Assembly: GCA_022561895.1 (NCBI GenBank) | Contig: JADFQH010000013.1 | Location: 1-13,533, forward strand | Source of the DNA: Methanobacteriota archaeon | GTDB lineage: Archaea > Halobacteriota > Halobacteria > Halobacteriales > Halalkalicoccaceae | Length of the DNA: 13,533 nt | Reading direction: 5' to 3' | In this document: positions 1-6,346 of the stretch, in pieces | Layout: every line of letters starts with the position of its first letter | Numbering within the stretch: position 1 is the first letter of the stretch | Translations under genes and position numbers: made by a program | The notes under the pieces: generated by a model | The model's input: only the letters and a program-made list of their open reading frames with translations | Told to the model about the DNA's origin: nothing | The model's database searches: none

Positions 1-2
1 AC

Positions 3-437
3 GAGCAACGCGACGAGGTGAGCGTTGTCACATTTGCCGGTGAAGAGGCCGAGGTCCCCCTTCCGCCGACCGATAGCGTCACGATGGCTGCGCGCCACTT
101 GAAGGAGCTACCGACACGGGATCGAACGCCGCTGCCGGCGGGGTTACGGACCACGAGCGAGGTCCTTGAACGGGCCGATCCCGCTGTCGGCGTCGTCGTG
201 TTGGTCACTGATGGCGGCGCGAACGCGGGGAACGGAAACCCGACTGCGGAGACTCGCCAGGCGGCGCGGCGACTCGCTGCGTTGGACGCACACGTCGTCG
301 TCGTTGATGCGGGCGATCCCGACGGGAGAACGAGCCTCACCGAAGAAATCGTTCGGACGACCGACGGCGAGCGCGTGGCGCTATCGACGCTTTCGGCCGA
401 GCAGGTCGAGATGACCGTGGCACGTGCCCGCGAGTGA
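3..437 (+). CDS. VWA-domain protein of the Mg/Co-chelatase ChlD type, C-terminal part (5' end outside window)
   Basis: The reading frame enters from the left edge and stops at 437, so only about 144 C-terminal residues are visible. They form the second half of a von Willebrand A domain: a PLPAGL segment (about residues 43-48 of the fragment), which in BchD/ChlD proteins follows the missing DxSxS metal site, then the VVLVTDGGAN strand-loop that supplies the late MIDAS aspartate, then a VVVVDAGD strand and a short helical C-terminus. In the ChlD/CobT class this domain belongs to the AAA-associated subunit that drives metal insertion by a large CobN/ChlH subunit. The cbtB/cbtA genes directly downstream support a cobalt rather than a magnesium role, but that is inference. 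Whether an AAA (ChlI) domain is fused upstream cannot be seen. Confidence 0.8.
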   Translation, partial: EQRDEVSVVTFAGEEAEVPLPPTDSVTMAARHLKELPTRDRTPLPAGLRTTSEVLERADPAVGVVVLVTDGGANAGNGNPTAETRQAARRLAALDAHVVVVDAGDPDGRTSLTEEIVRTTDGERVALSTLSAEQVEMTVARARE

Positions 438-445
438 CCGTGACC

Positions 446-474
446 AGCGAAAGTTTTACAAGTTAGATTGTAGT
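446..474 (+). promoter_or_regulatory. Putative promoter and inverted repeat upstream of cbtB
   Basis: A purine-rich BRE-like CGAAAG (448-453) runs into TTTTACA (454-460), a good match to the haloarchaeal BRE/TATA layout. It would start transcription near 483, leaving a leader of about 11 nt before the cbtB ATG at 494. Overlapping the TATA box is an inverted repeat, TACAA (457-461) and TTGTA (468-472) with a 6-nt centre, a plausible repressor site. Sequence reading only. Confidence 0.5.
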
Positions 475-493
475 CTGGGAAAGTAGAGTTTCG

Positions 494-679
494 ATGGCTG
501 AGACAGAAACCGTTCACGACCGGATCGTCCACGCACGAAGCGAGGTAACGCCCACGGCGGCCCTCATGACCGTCGCGCTTGCGGCCGCACTCGGTTTTAC
601 TCTGTTTTTTCTACAGGACCCGCTGGCCCACGACGCAATGCACAACTTCCGGCATGCCGCGGGGATCACCTGCCACTGA
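494..679 (+). CDS. cbtB: CbtB, small subunit of cobalt transporter
   Basis: This is a 61-residue protein with one hydrophobic helix (about residues 22-42, ending LGFTLFFL) followed by a short His-containing tail with H46, H50, H54 and a terminal CH. This is the usual build of CbtB: a single membrane span and a histidine-ended C-terminus thought to bind the metal. CbtA begins only 2 nt after the stop, so the two are translated together and are taken to form the CbtAB cobalt uptake system in the cytoplasmic membrane. The ATG sits at the expected distance behind a BRE/TATA element, and no better upstream start exists. In bacteria cbtBA is often under a B12 riboswitch; the 56-nt leader region here is too short for one, so control is more likely by a DNA-binding regulator. 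Confidence 0.85.
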   Translation: MAETETVHDRIVHARSEVTPTAALMTVALAAALGFTLFFLQDPLAHDAMHNFRHAAGITCH

Positions 680-681
680 CT

Positions 682-1404
682 ATGATCGTCGATTCACTCA
701 AACGCGGACTCGCGGCGGGCGTCGTCGCGGGGCTCGCCTACGGGCTGTTCATGGCACTCGTGGGTAATCCGTTAGTCGAGCACTTAGAGCATCTCGCCCA
801 CCACGATGGTAGTCACGGACACGACCATTCGCACGCGGTTTCGGATCTGACGACCGCCATCGTCAGTGTCGGCAGCGGTGTCCTGTGGGGTATCCTGCTC
901 GGCACAGCGTTCGGCGTCGCCTACTACCTGTTCGAACCGGCGCTGCCCGGCGTCGGGAGCACAAAAGTGTACGTTCTCGCGGGTGCCAGCTTTCTCACAG
1001 TCTCGGGCGTGCCGTGGCTCGCGCTGCCGCCGGTCGCCCCTGGGACCGAGCAGGCGCTCGCGACCGATGTCCGACTCGCGATCTACGGCGGGCTGATGAT
1101 TCTCGGCGCGACGATCTGTGTGCTGTCGATCGCTGCATATCGGTCTGTACAAGACGAATACGGACGGTTCGCCGCAGTCGGACTCGCCACAACGCCCCTC
1201 GTGCTCTGTACGATCCCGATCGTTCTCGTCCCGACGAACGTGCTCACCGCGCCCGAACTCGCCGGCGTGTTTCTGTGGCTCGTCGCCTTCGGCCAGATCG
1301 CGCTTTGGGCGGTCATCGCGGGCGTCTACGCGTGGCTTGATCGGCGAGTCGACAGTGAGGCCCCGACGTTGAACGATCTCGACGATACCGCGACGGGTGT
1401 CTGA
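682..1404 (+). CDS. cbtA: CbtA, membrane subunit of cobalt transporter
   Basis: This is a 240-residue integral membrane protein. Hydrophobic segments are visible at about residues 10-28, 57-83, 94-116, 131-153, 162-183 and 190-217, giving around six spans. Between the first two lies a His/Asp-rich loop (residues 34-51, with His at 34, 37, 40, 41, 45, 47, 49 and 51). This loop is characteristic of CbtA and the obvious metal-collecting element. The family is assigned to cobalt uptake from its constant genomic link to B12 genes and riboswitches; direct transport data are few. The gene follows cbtB by 2 nt and is followed after 3 nt by a [2Fe-2S] protein, so the three probably share one transcript. 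Length and architecture are normal and nothing is truncated. Confidence 0.88.
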   Translation: MIVDSLKRGLAAGVVAGLAYGLFMALVGNPLVEHLEHLAHHDGSHGHDHSHAVSDLTTAIVSVGSGVLWGILLGTAFGVAYYLFEPALPGVGSTKVYVLAGASFLTVSGVPWLALPPVAPGTEQALATDVRLAIYGGLMILGATICVLSIAAYRSVQDEYGRFAAVGLATTPLVLCTIPIVLVPTNVLTAPELAGVFLWLVAFGQIALWAVIAGVYAWLDRRVDSEAPTLNDLDDTATGV

Positions 1405-1407
1405 ACC

Positions 1408-1752
1408 GTGCGACAACGCACCGATGAACAGCGCGACCGCGAACTCACGTGGATCCTCGTCTGTACGAACCAGCGCAAATCAGAGTACGCTTGTTGTGCT
1501 GATGCGGGCGGCGAGGCCGTTCTCTCGGCAGTGAAGTCGTGGCTCCGCGAGCGCGATCTGTTCTGGTCGCAGGCGGCCGTCGTCGAGACGACTTGTCTCG
1601 GACTCTGTAGCGAGGAGGGGACTGCCGTGGCGTTCCAGCCCTGCGATGAGTGGTACTCAGACGTCCGTCAAGCGGATGTAGACCAACTCCTTGCCCGGGA
1701 GTTCGAATCCGACGCGGCCGACCGCGACGGGAACGAACAGCCAGTTGCTTGA
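1408..1752 (+). CDS. Thioredoxin-fold [2Fe-2S] ferredoxin-like protein
   Basis: This is a 114-residue protein starting at GTG, 3 nt after the cbtA stop. No ATG precedes the conserved core, so GTG is preferred. The core begins ILVCTNQ (C19), has C29 and C30, then TTCLGLC (C63, C67), and ends with a W-x-x-V/D-x-x-D-A type helix. This C-x(9-10)-C...C-x3-C pattern is that of thioredoxin-like [2Fe-2S] ferredoxins (NuoE/Shethna type), which act as small cytosolic electron carriers. The same domain is fused to the end of CbiX at 10260-11474, so this is a free-standing relative of it in the same cluster. A role in reductive steps or cobalt reduction during B12 synthesis is inferred from context. The C-terminal 20 residues are acidic and probably disordered. 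Confidence 0.75.
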   Translation: MRQRTDEQRDRELTWILVCTNQRKSEYACCADAGGEAVLSAVKSWLRERDLFWSQAAVVETTCLGLCSEEGTAVAFQPCDEWYSDVRQADVDQLLAREFESDAADRDGNEQPVA

Positions 1753-1756
1753 GCGC

Positions 1757-1800
1757 GAGGGCAGTAATGGGACAGGTTCCATCTTATTCCATCCGCCCTC
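1757..1800. terminator. Possible hairpin between convergent genes
   Basis: In the 103-nt convergent gap between the [2Fe-2S] gene and mvaD, GAGGGC (1757-1762) can pair with GCCCTC (1795-1800). An inner near-palindrome (1767-1782, with one G:U pair) is nested inside. A bidirectional terminator would fit the layout, but there is no clear T-run and the inner loop is only 2 nt, so support is weak. Nothing else is seen in this gap. Confidence 0.2.
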
Positions 1801-1855
1801 CTCATATCATTGAGCGACGCAATCGTCCAGCTATCGCGCCGTGATGGTCAGAATA

Positions 1856-2815
1856 TCAAAAGAGGTCCTTCTCGACGGTTTTCGCCCCTCCGCCAACGCG
1901 CCAGACACGGGATTCGATGCCCAACGCCTCGACTTCCTCGACGACCTCGTCGACGGACTCGGCGGTTGTGTTGAGGTATGCTGTCGCACCCGTATCCGAC
2001 GAGAAGTAGACTGGAACGCCCTTCTCACGCAGGCGGCGGGTCGTCCTGAGCAGCCGAAGGGTTTCGGGCTGCCAGTAGATCCACCGCTCGGGTCCAGTCA
2101 TCGTGACCGCCAGTAGGCTCAATGAGTCTTGCTCAGCGAGCCCGAATGCCGAGGTGAAGTCACCCTCTCGAATCGCTCGCCGCATCTCGGCTACCGCGCC
2201 ATGGACATAGGCAAGGCGTCCCTCAAAGAGCGGCGACCGTGGCGTTTCCTCATGGGCGCGTGCAGTTCGTTTATACTTCGGCACGAGCCCGATAACCATC
2301 CGGAGGTCTTCGTCGAATGCGTCAGTTATCGATTCTGCGACACAGTCCTCGTCATCCATGCTTGTCCGGAGATGGGAGAACCCACCCGTGACGCTCCGTG
2401 CTGCGGAGGTCGCGCCGCGACGGGCCAACACCGAAAGCTCACGTTGAGTGAGGTTGATGCCTGCTGCTGTCGTCGCGGCTAAGGCAAGGGCGGCGAACGC
2501 TGACGCCGATGCGCCGAGTCCCACATTCGAGGCGAAATCGTTCTCGGATTCGATCCGCGCACCTGACTCGACGCCGGAAAGTTCTCTGATTCGATCGAGG
2601 ACGGTCGTGACACGCTCGTACCCCGCGGTGTCGATCCCGGTGCCGTTGACGAGACAGGTGTCCGATCCGTACCCGAACTCTACGGTCGTTCGCGTCGCTG
2701 ATGGTGCCGTACAAACCGAAATCGATTCGTGGTACGGGATGTTACGCTCGGGAGCACGAAGACCATGATACTTGATCAATCCCTGAATCGGATATGCACG
2801 CGCAGTTGCCTTCAT
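1856..2815 (-). CDS. mvaD: Phosphomevalonate decarboxylase-type GHMP enzyme (MvaD homologue)
   Basis: This is a 319-residue GHMP-superfamily decarboxylase. The N-terminus has the substrate strand IKYHG (K15, Y16), matching the IKYWG of diphosphomevalonate decarboxylases. The phosphate loop NVGLGASASAFAALA is at 97-111. R140 in AARSVTGGF and D274 in SSDTGATAY correspond to the catalytic Arg and Asp of that family. Haloarchaeal members of this clade were shown in Haloferax to act on mevalonate 5-phosphate, giving isopentenyl phosphate for the archaeal mevalonate pathway (later phosphorylated by isopentenyl phosphate kinase). I assign that substrate by lineage, not from a residue I can point to. 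The gene is intact and of normal length. It lies 31 nt downstream of a decayed regulator gene on the same strand and interrupts two cobalamin-related blocks. Confidence 0.88.
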   Translation of the reverse strand: MKATARAYPIQGLIKYHGLRAPERNIPYHESISVCTAPSATRTTVEFGYGSDTCLVNGTGIDTAGYERVTTVLDRIRELSGVESGARIESENDFASNVGLGASASAFAALALAATTAAGINLTQRELSVLARRGATSAARSVTGGFSHLRTSMDDEDCVAESITDAFDEDLRMVIGLVPKYKRTARAHEETPRSPLFEGRLAYVHGAVAEMRRAIREGDFTSAFGLAEQDSLSLLAVTMTGPERWIYWQPETLRLLRTTRRLREKGVPVYFSSDTGATAYLNTTAESVDEVVEEVEALGIESRVWRVGGGAKTVEKDLF

Positions 2816-2846
2816 AGTTCATGCGTGGCGTAGATTCGTTGATTCG

Positions 2847-3663
2847 CTACTCCTCTGTAGTGTCGACGACCTCGTAACCGATGTTCTGTTCGTGGAGTTT
2901 GTCCGTGTGCGCCGAGATTCTATTGGTGACTGCGATTAGCAGGACATCGAGTCCCTTCGTGGCCGCCTCCTAGACCGCAAGCGGGGTCCCGAACTGGATA
3001 TCGGGCTCCAGTCCCGCGGCATGGATCGCGGCGAGTGCCTCGGTGCCAGCAGCCGCGAGCAGGTCGTGCACCTCGGCGCTGTCGGTGAGAGTACTCGGAT
3101 CGACGGCCACACTTCCGCCGTCATCAACCTGTGGCACGGAGACGACCGTCACCGTCCCTAGTTCGTAGTCAAGTACGCCCTTGAATTCCGTGACACCGAC
3201 GTCCCGACCTTCCTCGGCATGTGTGATTGCAACCGCCGTCGCGTCCCCGCTTCTGCCAGGAGTTGCCCGGAGAACGCCATCGTGCATGGAGAGCGTTACC
3301 GCCTCACCCTCTTCGATTGGCGCGGTCGCGATCGCGGTTTCGATTTCGACGTGACCGATGACGTCCTCGGAGACGTGTCGGACGAATCCGCGGAGGTTGT
3401 CGGTTTGGGAGATAATCCAGTCGACACCTTCCTTTGCTCACCTCGTAGCGTCCGCGACCGTGTTTTTGAACGAAACCTTGCTTGACGAGGCCTTGTAAGT
3501 AGTCGCTCACCGCTTGGGCAGTAATGCCGATGGTGTCGGCGATCTCTTGTTGACTAACCGCCGGCTGTCGTTCGGCGATCTGAACCAGGATTTGGTAGCG
3601 CGTGGCGTCTCGCTTGTTCTGGAGGACACTTGAACTCCTGGTCCTGTTCGCGTTCTCTGCCAT
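2847..3663 (-). pseudogene. Broken MarR-like winged-helix regulator gene (frameshift plus amber stop)
   Basis: Read from the ATG at 3663, the protein begins MAENANRTRSS and carries an N-terminal winged helix (QQEIADTIGITAQAVSDYL, then GRGRYEVSK as the wing). At about 3431-3435 one extra base shifts the frame. In the next frame the conserved continuation runs EGVDWIISQTDNLRGF, HVSEDVIGHVEIETAIA and onward through SMHDGVLRATPG, VGVTEFKGVLDYELGTVTVVSVPQ to FGTPLAV. It then meets a TAG at 2970-2972 where the family would continue with Gln (CAG to TAG is one transition). Past the stop the same frame continues EAATKGLDVLL to VVDTTEE and ends at 2847. The intact gene would encode about 271 residues, a haloarchaeal HTH plus DUF-type effector domain. 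Two independent lesions argue for real decay rather than one sequencing error. Confidence 0.85.
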
Positions 3664-3681
3664 CAGTTCCTGTCGGTTGTG

Positions 3682-3695
3682 ACTACTCAAGTAGT
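3682..3695. repeat. Short inverted repeat near the regulator transcription start
   Basis: ACTACT (3682-3687) and AGTAGT (3690-3695) form perfect arms around a 2-nt centre. The site lies between the minus-strand TATA-like element (3699-3708) and the regulator ATG at 3663, covering the expected transcription start. This is where an autoregulatory repressor would bind. Its role is inferred from position only. Confidence 0.35.
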
Positions 3696-3698
3696 TTT

Positions 3699-3708
3699 GG
3701 TATAGTAC
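3699..3708 (-). promoter_or_regulatory. Putative promoter of the regulator/mvaD unit
   Basis: On the minus strand GTACTATACC gives a TATA-like core centred near 3703. Initiation about 25 nt downstream would fall near 3678, leaving a leader of roughly 14 nt before the ATG at 3663. Because mvaD begins 31 nt after the regulator reading frame ends and no clear TATA is seen in that gap, this promoter may also serve mvaD. Confidence 0.35.
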
Positions 3709-3747
3709 TGACTGAGTTGGAGTATATCCGATGATCTCCAGTGTGTG

Positions 3748-3803
3748 TACAAGTTGTGTTTCTCTAAACCAACCAAAATTGTTTTATGCCCTACCACACT
3801 TGT
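3748..3803 (+). promoter_or_regulatory. Putative leaderless promoter of the cobalamin operon, flanked by an inverted repeat
   Basis: A BRE-like ACCAACCAAAA (3768-3778) is followed by a TATA box TTTTATG (3782-3788). Its centre lies 24 and 27 nt before the tandem ATGs at 3809 and 3812, so the transcript would start at or next to the cbiT start codon (leaderless, common in haloarchaea). ACAAGTTGTG (3749-3758) and CACACTTGT (3795-3803) form an inverted repeat with one unpaired base on either side of the BRE/TATA, a candidate operator. TACAAGTT at 3748-3755 also occurs in the cbtB promoter at 457-464. Confidence 0.5.
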
Positions 3804-3808
3804 TCTTG

Positions 3809-4402
3809 ATGATGTCCCACGTAGCGCTCCCCCATGATGCGAAGGCGGGCCCGACGAAGCCGGAGGTCAGGGCCGTCCTTCTCGACAAACTGGGATTACG
3901 AACGACCGATCATTTTGTGGAGGTCGGTTCGTGTACCGGTGCTGTGACTATCGAGGCGGCCCAGCGTGCCGGACGAGTGACCGCCCTCGAACGCAAATCC
4001 GACCGCCTCGAGGTCACACGAGAGAACCTCGCGGCCAACGAGACCACGGCGGAGATCGAACTCCGGGAAACAGAGGCTCCCGACGGACTTCCTGCGGATG
4101 CCGATGCGCTGTTCCTCGGCGGAAGTCGTAATTATGAGGCGGTACTCGATCACGTCGCCGAGACGGGGATCGATCGGGTGATCATGAACGTCTCCCGGCT
4201 CGAAGTCGCTGGTCGGGCGACCGAGGCGTTTCGCGATCGGGACCTGCTCGAAACGGTCGTCCAGTTTCAAGTGAGCCACGGTTACGAACTCGCTGGCGCG
4301 ACGAGCTTCGATTCGGACAATCCGGTGTATATGCTGATCGGCGGTACCGAGCCGGAGGTCGTGGCTGACGGAGGCGATATCGAGAAGGTGAGGCGACGAT
4401 GA
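3809..4402 (+). CDS. cbiT: CbiT, cobalt-precorrin-6B C15-methyltransferase (decarboxylating)
   Basis: This class I SAM methyltransferase has about 197 residues. The start is either of the tandem ATGs at 3809/3812; the second gives MSHVALPHDAKAGPTKPEVR, the usual beginning of the family, and both fit a leaderless transcript. Motif I is VEVGSCTGAVTIEAA (about residues 36-50), followed by VTALERK with the acidic ribose-binding residue, and DALFLGGS as motif III/IV. The enzyme methylates C15 and decarboxylates the ring C acetate side chain in the late part of corrin synthesis. Bacterial pathways also need CbiE (C5 methylation), which is not in the window and is not fused here. The stop overlaps the cbiL start by 4 nt (ATGA). 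First gene of the long cobalamin operon. Confidence 0.92.
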   Translation: MMSHVALPHDAKAGPTKPEVRAVLLDKLGLRTTDHFVEVGSCTGAVTIEAAQRAGRVTALERKSDRLEVTRENLAANETTAEIELRETEAPDGLPADADALFLGGSRNYEAVLDHVAETGIDRVIMNVSRLEVAGRATEAFRDRDLLETVVQFQVSHGYELAGATSFDSDNPVYMLIGGTEPEVVADGGDIEKVRRR

Positions 4403-5232
4403 CTCTCTACGGCGTCGGGCTTGGCCCTGGCGATCCGGGACTCCTCACCGTTCGCGGCAAGCGCGCACTCGAAGCCGCCGAAGTGGTCTACTCCCCCGGA
4501 CGCCTCTCGCGGTCCGTCGCACGCGAGTACGTTCCCGAGGAGCGGATCGGCGACCTTGACTTCCCGATGACGAAAGACGAGGAGGAGTTGCGCCGGGCGT
4601 GGACGGAGGCGGCAGCCGCCATCGCGCCGAACGCCCGCGAAGGCGAGGTTGCGTTCGTGACGTTGGGCGATCCCAACGTCTACTCGACGTTCGGCCATCT
4701 CCGCCGCACTCTTGAAATGTTCCATCCTGACATCGAAACCGATCTCGTTCCGGGCGTCAGCGCCGTTACCGCGTTTACCACCGCGCTCGGCGTAGAGGTC
4801 GACGCCGGCGCTGGACTTTCCCTTAGAGAGGCCGCCGCCGGCACCTCGCCGACCGGTCCCGATCGGATGGTGCTGTTCAAGGTGACGGACGCGCCCGCGA
4901 CCCACGAAGGGTTGGTGGAAGCCGGTTACGACGTGCGTTACGGCCGTCGGCTCTACATGGAGGCGGGAGAGACGCTCGTCACTGACGACCCCCACGAGAT
5001 CGCCGATCGGGACTACTACACGCTCGCATACGCGGAGAAACGCGATTTGGAGAAGAAACGGGCGACTGCGGCGTTCGAGACGAGCGAGGGCGACTCGGAA
5101 TCCGGCCTAGCCACCATTGGTGACGAGCGAGAGGAGCTGGCAGGAATCGTCGACGGTGGAACGCGGATCGAGCGCAGCGAGGGCTGTGAGCACGGAGACT
5201 GCATCCACGCCCAGGAGGGTGAGAACGCGTGA
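4399..5232 (+). CDS. cbiL: CbiL, cobalt-factor II C20-methyltransferase
   Basis: This is a 277-residue tetrapyrrole methyltransferase of the CobA/CysG-like fold. VGLGPGDPGLLT (6-17) is the SAM-side loop, YSPG (31-34) is typical of CbiL/CobI, TLGDPNVYSTF (88-98) is the second motif, and PGVSAVTAF is at 118-126. It methylates C20 of cobalt-sirohydrochlorin (cobalt-factor II), the carbon later lost in ring contraction. It overlaps cbiT by 4 nt and cbiF by 4 nt (GTGA), so translation is coupled. Unusual for the family is a C-terminal acidic extension of about 50 residues after the catalytic domain, ending in a C-x-H-x2-C-x-H cluster (C263, H265, C268, H270) that could bind a metal. Function of the tail is unknown. 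Confidence 0.93.
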   Translation: MTLYGVGLGPGDPGLLTVRGKRALEAAEVVYSPGRLSRSVAREYVPEERIGDLDFPMTKDEEELRRAWTEAAAAIAPNAREGEVAFVTLGDPNVYSTFGHLRRTLEMFHPDIETDLVPGVSAVTAFTTALGVEVDAGAGLSLREAAAGTSPTGPDRMVLFKVTDAPATHEGLVEAGYDVRYGRRLYMEAGETLVTDDPHEIADRDYYTLAYAEKRDLEKKRATAAFETSEGDSESGLATIGDEREELAGIVDGGTRIERSEGCEHGDCIHAQEGENA

Positions 5233-6134
5233 GCGAAAGCGGGAACGACAGTCCCAATGATCCCCGAGACGCGATCGACGCCCAAGGCGCACAGTACCCA
5301 CGCGAGAAGGAGCGCGACCCCCAATTCCGCGAGTCCGACGCGGACGACGGACGAAAGGGGATCCCCTTCGTCGGGGCCGGGCCAGGCGATCCGCGGCTAC
5401 TGACGGTCGCGGGAAGAGATCTCGTCGAGACCGCGGATCTCGTTGTGCATGCGGGCTCGCTGGTCAACAGCGAGCTGCTCGAAGCCTACTGCGACGGCGC
5501 CCGGACAGTCAGCTCGATCGGCAAGGATCTGGAGGAACTCGTCCCGTTGATGAGAGATGCCTACGAGGACGGCAAGACGGTCGTCCGGCTTCATAGCGGC
5601 GATCCGGCGATCTACGGCGCGGCCTTGGAACAGATGGACGCATTGGAGAGCGAGGGCGTCCCGACCTACTTCGTCCCCGGCGTCACCTCAGCCTTTGCGG
5701 CCAGTGCGAGTCTCCGAACACAGTTGACACTGAACGAGGTGGCGAACCACGTCGCGTTCACGCGCCCACAGGGCAAAACCCTGAGCGAGGAGGAGGACCA
5801 CATTGGCGAGTTCGTCGGAATGGGTGACGTGACGACCTGCATCTACCTCGGGACCCACGCCGTAAGCGAGACGATGGACCGCCTGCTCGATGCGGGCCAC
5901 GATCCCGAAATTCCGGTCGCCGTGGTCTATCACGCTTCGTGGTCCGACGAGGACATCATCGAGGGTACGATCGAGACGATCGGCGAGTGCGTCGAGGAAG
6001 CGGGCTATCGCGCATCGGCGCTTGTCATCATCGGCGAGGCCATAGAGGGGTCGGGCTACGAGCGTTCGTACCTCTATGGCGACTGGGCGAATCGTTCTCA
6101 GTCTGATAGTAATTCACAGGAGGCCGATGATTAG
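5229..6134 (+). CDS. cbiF: CbiF, cobalt-precorrin-4 C11-methyltransferase
   Basis: This is a 301-residue tetrapyrrole methylase. The GTG start at 5229 overlaps the cbiL stop (GTGA). GAGPGDPRLLT begins at residue 49, VVHAGSLVN (72-80) is a CbiF/CobM signature, HSGDPAIYGA is at 122-131, PGVTSAFAASASL follows at about 150, and TRPQGKT is at 178-184. The enzyme adds the C11 methyl group after ring contraction. The first 43 residues are an acidic, proline- and serine-containing extension not needed for the fold; the core would also be reached from later starts, so the true N-terminus is uncertain, but the overlap favours the GTG. Downstream the tight packing is broken by a 212-nt non-coding stretch before cbiG. 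Confidence 0.92.
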   Translation: MSESGNDSPNDPRDAIDAQGAQYPREKERDPQFRESDADDGRKGIPFVGAGPGDPRLLTVAGRDLVETADLVVHAGSLVNSELLEAYCDGARTVSSIGKDLEELVPLMRDAYEDGKTVVRLHSGDPAIYGAALEQMDALESEGVPTYFVPGVTSAFAASASLRTQLTLNEVANHVAFTRPQGKTLSEEEDHIGEFVGMGDVTTCIYLGTHAVSETMDRLLDAGHDPEIPVAVVYHASWSDEDIIEGTIETIGECVEEAGYRASALVIIGEAIEGSGYERSYLYGDWANRSQSDSNSQEADD

Positions 6135-6346
6135 GATGAGGGATCAACAGAGTCGACACCATAGCGAGAGCCCCCATCGTGGTCGATCCGGTGAAACGAC
6201 GCAAGCACTGAACCGAACGAGCCTTCGAGTGAGGGAAGCGTGTAGCGAGTCGTACCGGTCGACCACGGCGGCCCCTTTCAGCCCCACCCGACGCCAGTCG
6301 GCGACAACCACAGAGCAAATGAACGTATTTTAGCGGAGTGTGAACA
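6135..6346. repeat. Non-coding repeat-like insertion between cbiF and cbiG
   Basis: This is the only long gap in an operon otherwise packed with 1-8 nt overlaps or spacers of 0-21 nt. It has no convincing gene. It contains a long imperfect inverted repeat: 6178-6192 (CGTGGTCGATCCGGT) against 6254-6267 (ACCGGTCGACCACG), pairing fully apart from one bulged T, with a 61-nt loop. Next to it is CCCTTTCAGCCCCACCCG (6273-6290). Read on the other strand this resembles the GGGTGGG-x-CTGAAAGGGG sequence that I associate with interspersed intergenic elements in haloarchaeal genomes; that link is from memory. It may be a degenerate miniature element or an RNA-level processing/attenuation structure. Confidence 0.45.
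6335..6338 (+). promoter_or_regulatory. Shine-Dalgarno of cbiG
   Basis: GGAG lies 8 nt before the ATG at 6347, a good haloarchaeal ribosome binding site for a leadered mRNA. It supports this start and suggests cbiG is translated from a transcript that reads in from upstream. A TATTTTA at 6326-6332 is too close to the ATG to act as a leaderless promoter for it. Confidence 0.5.

Noticed and set aside
438..493. Cobalamin riboswitch ahead of cbtB
   Set aside because: Gap is only 56 nt and has no B12-box-like sequence; far shorter than a cobalamin riboswitch.
784..1416. Long open frame on the minus strand opposite cbtA
   Set aside because: Arg/Asp/Gly-rich composition typical of a GC-rich antisense shadow; cbtA on the other strand has clear membrane spans and the His loop.
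1767..1782. Tight palindrome as an intrinsic terminator
   Set aside because: Two-nt loop cannot close in RNA and no T-run follows; kept only as part of a weak larger hairpin.
2970..2972. Amber codon as pyrrolysine or read-through
   Set aside because: The same gene also has a frameshift, and the codon is one transition from the expected CAG; decay is simpler, and pyrrolysine use is not expected in haloarchaea.
3721..3728. AGTATATC as TATA box for cbiT
   Set aside because: Too far from the ATGs at 3809/3812, and the frame opened upstream at 3731 adds residues foreign to CbiT; TTTTATG at 3782 fits spacing for a leaderless start.
6076..6333. Possible small gene in the cbiF-cbiG gap
   Set aside because: Begins inside cbiF out of frame, has no recognisable motif, and runs through the inverted repeat; better explained as non-coding.
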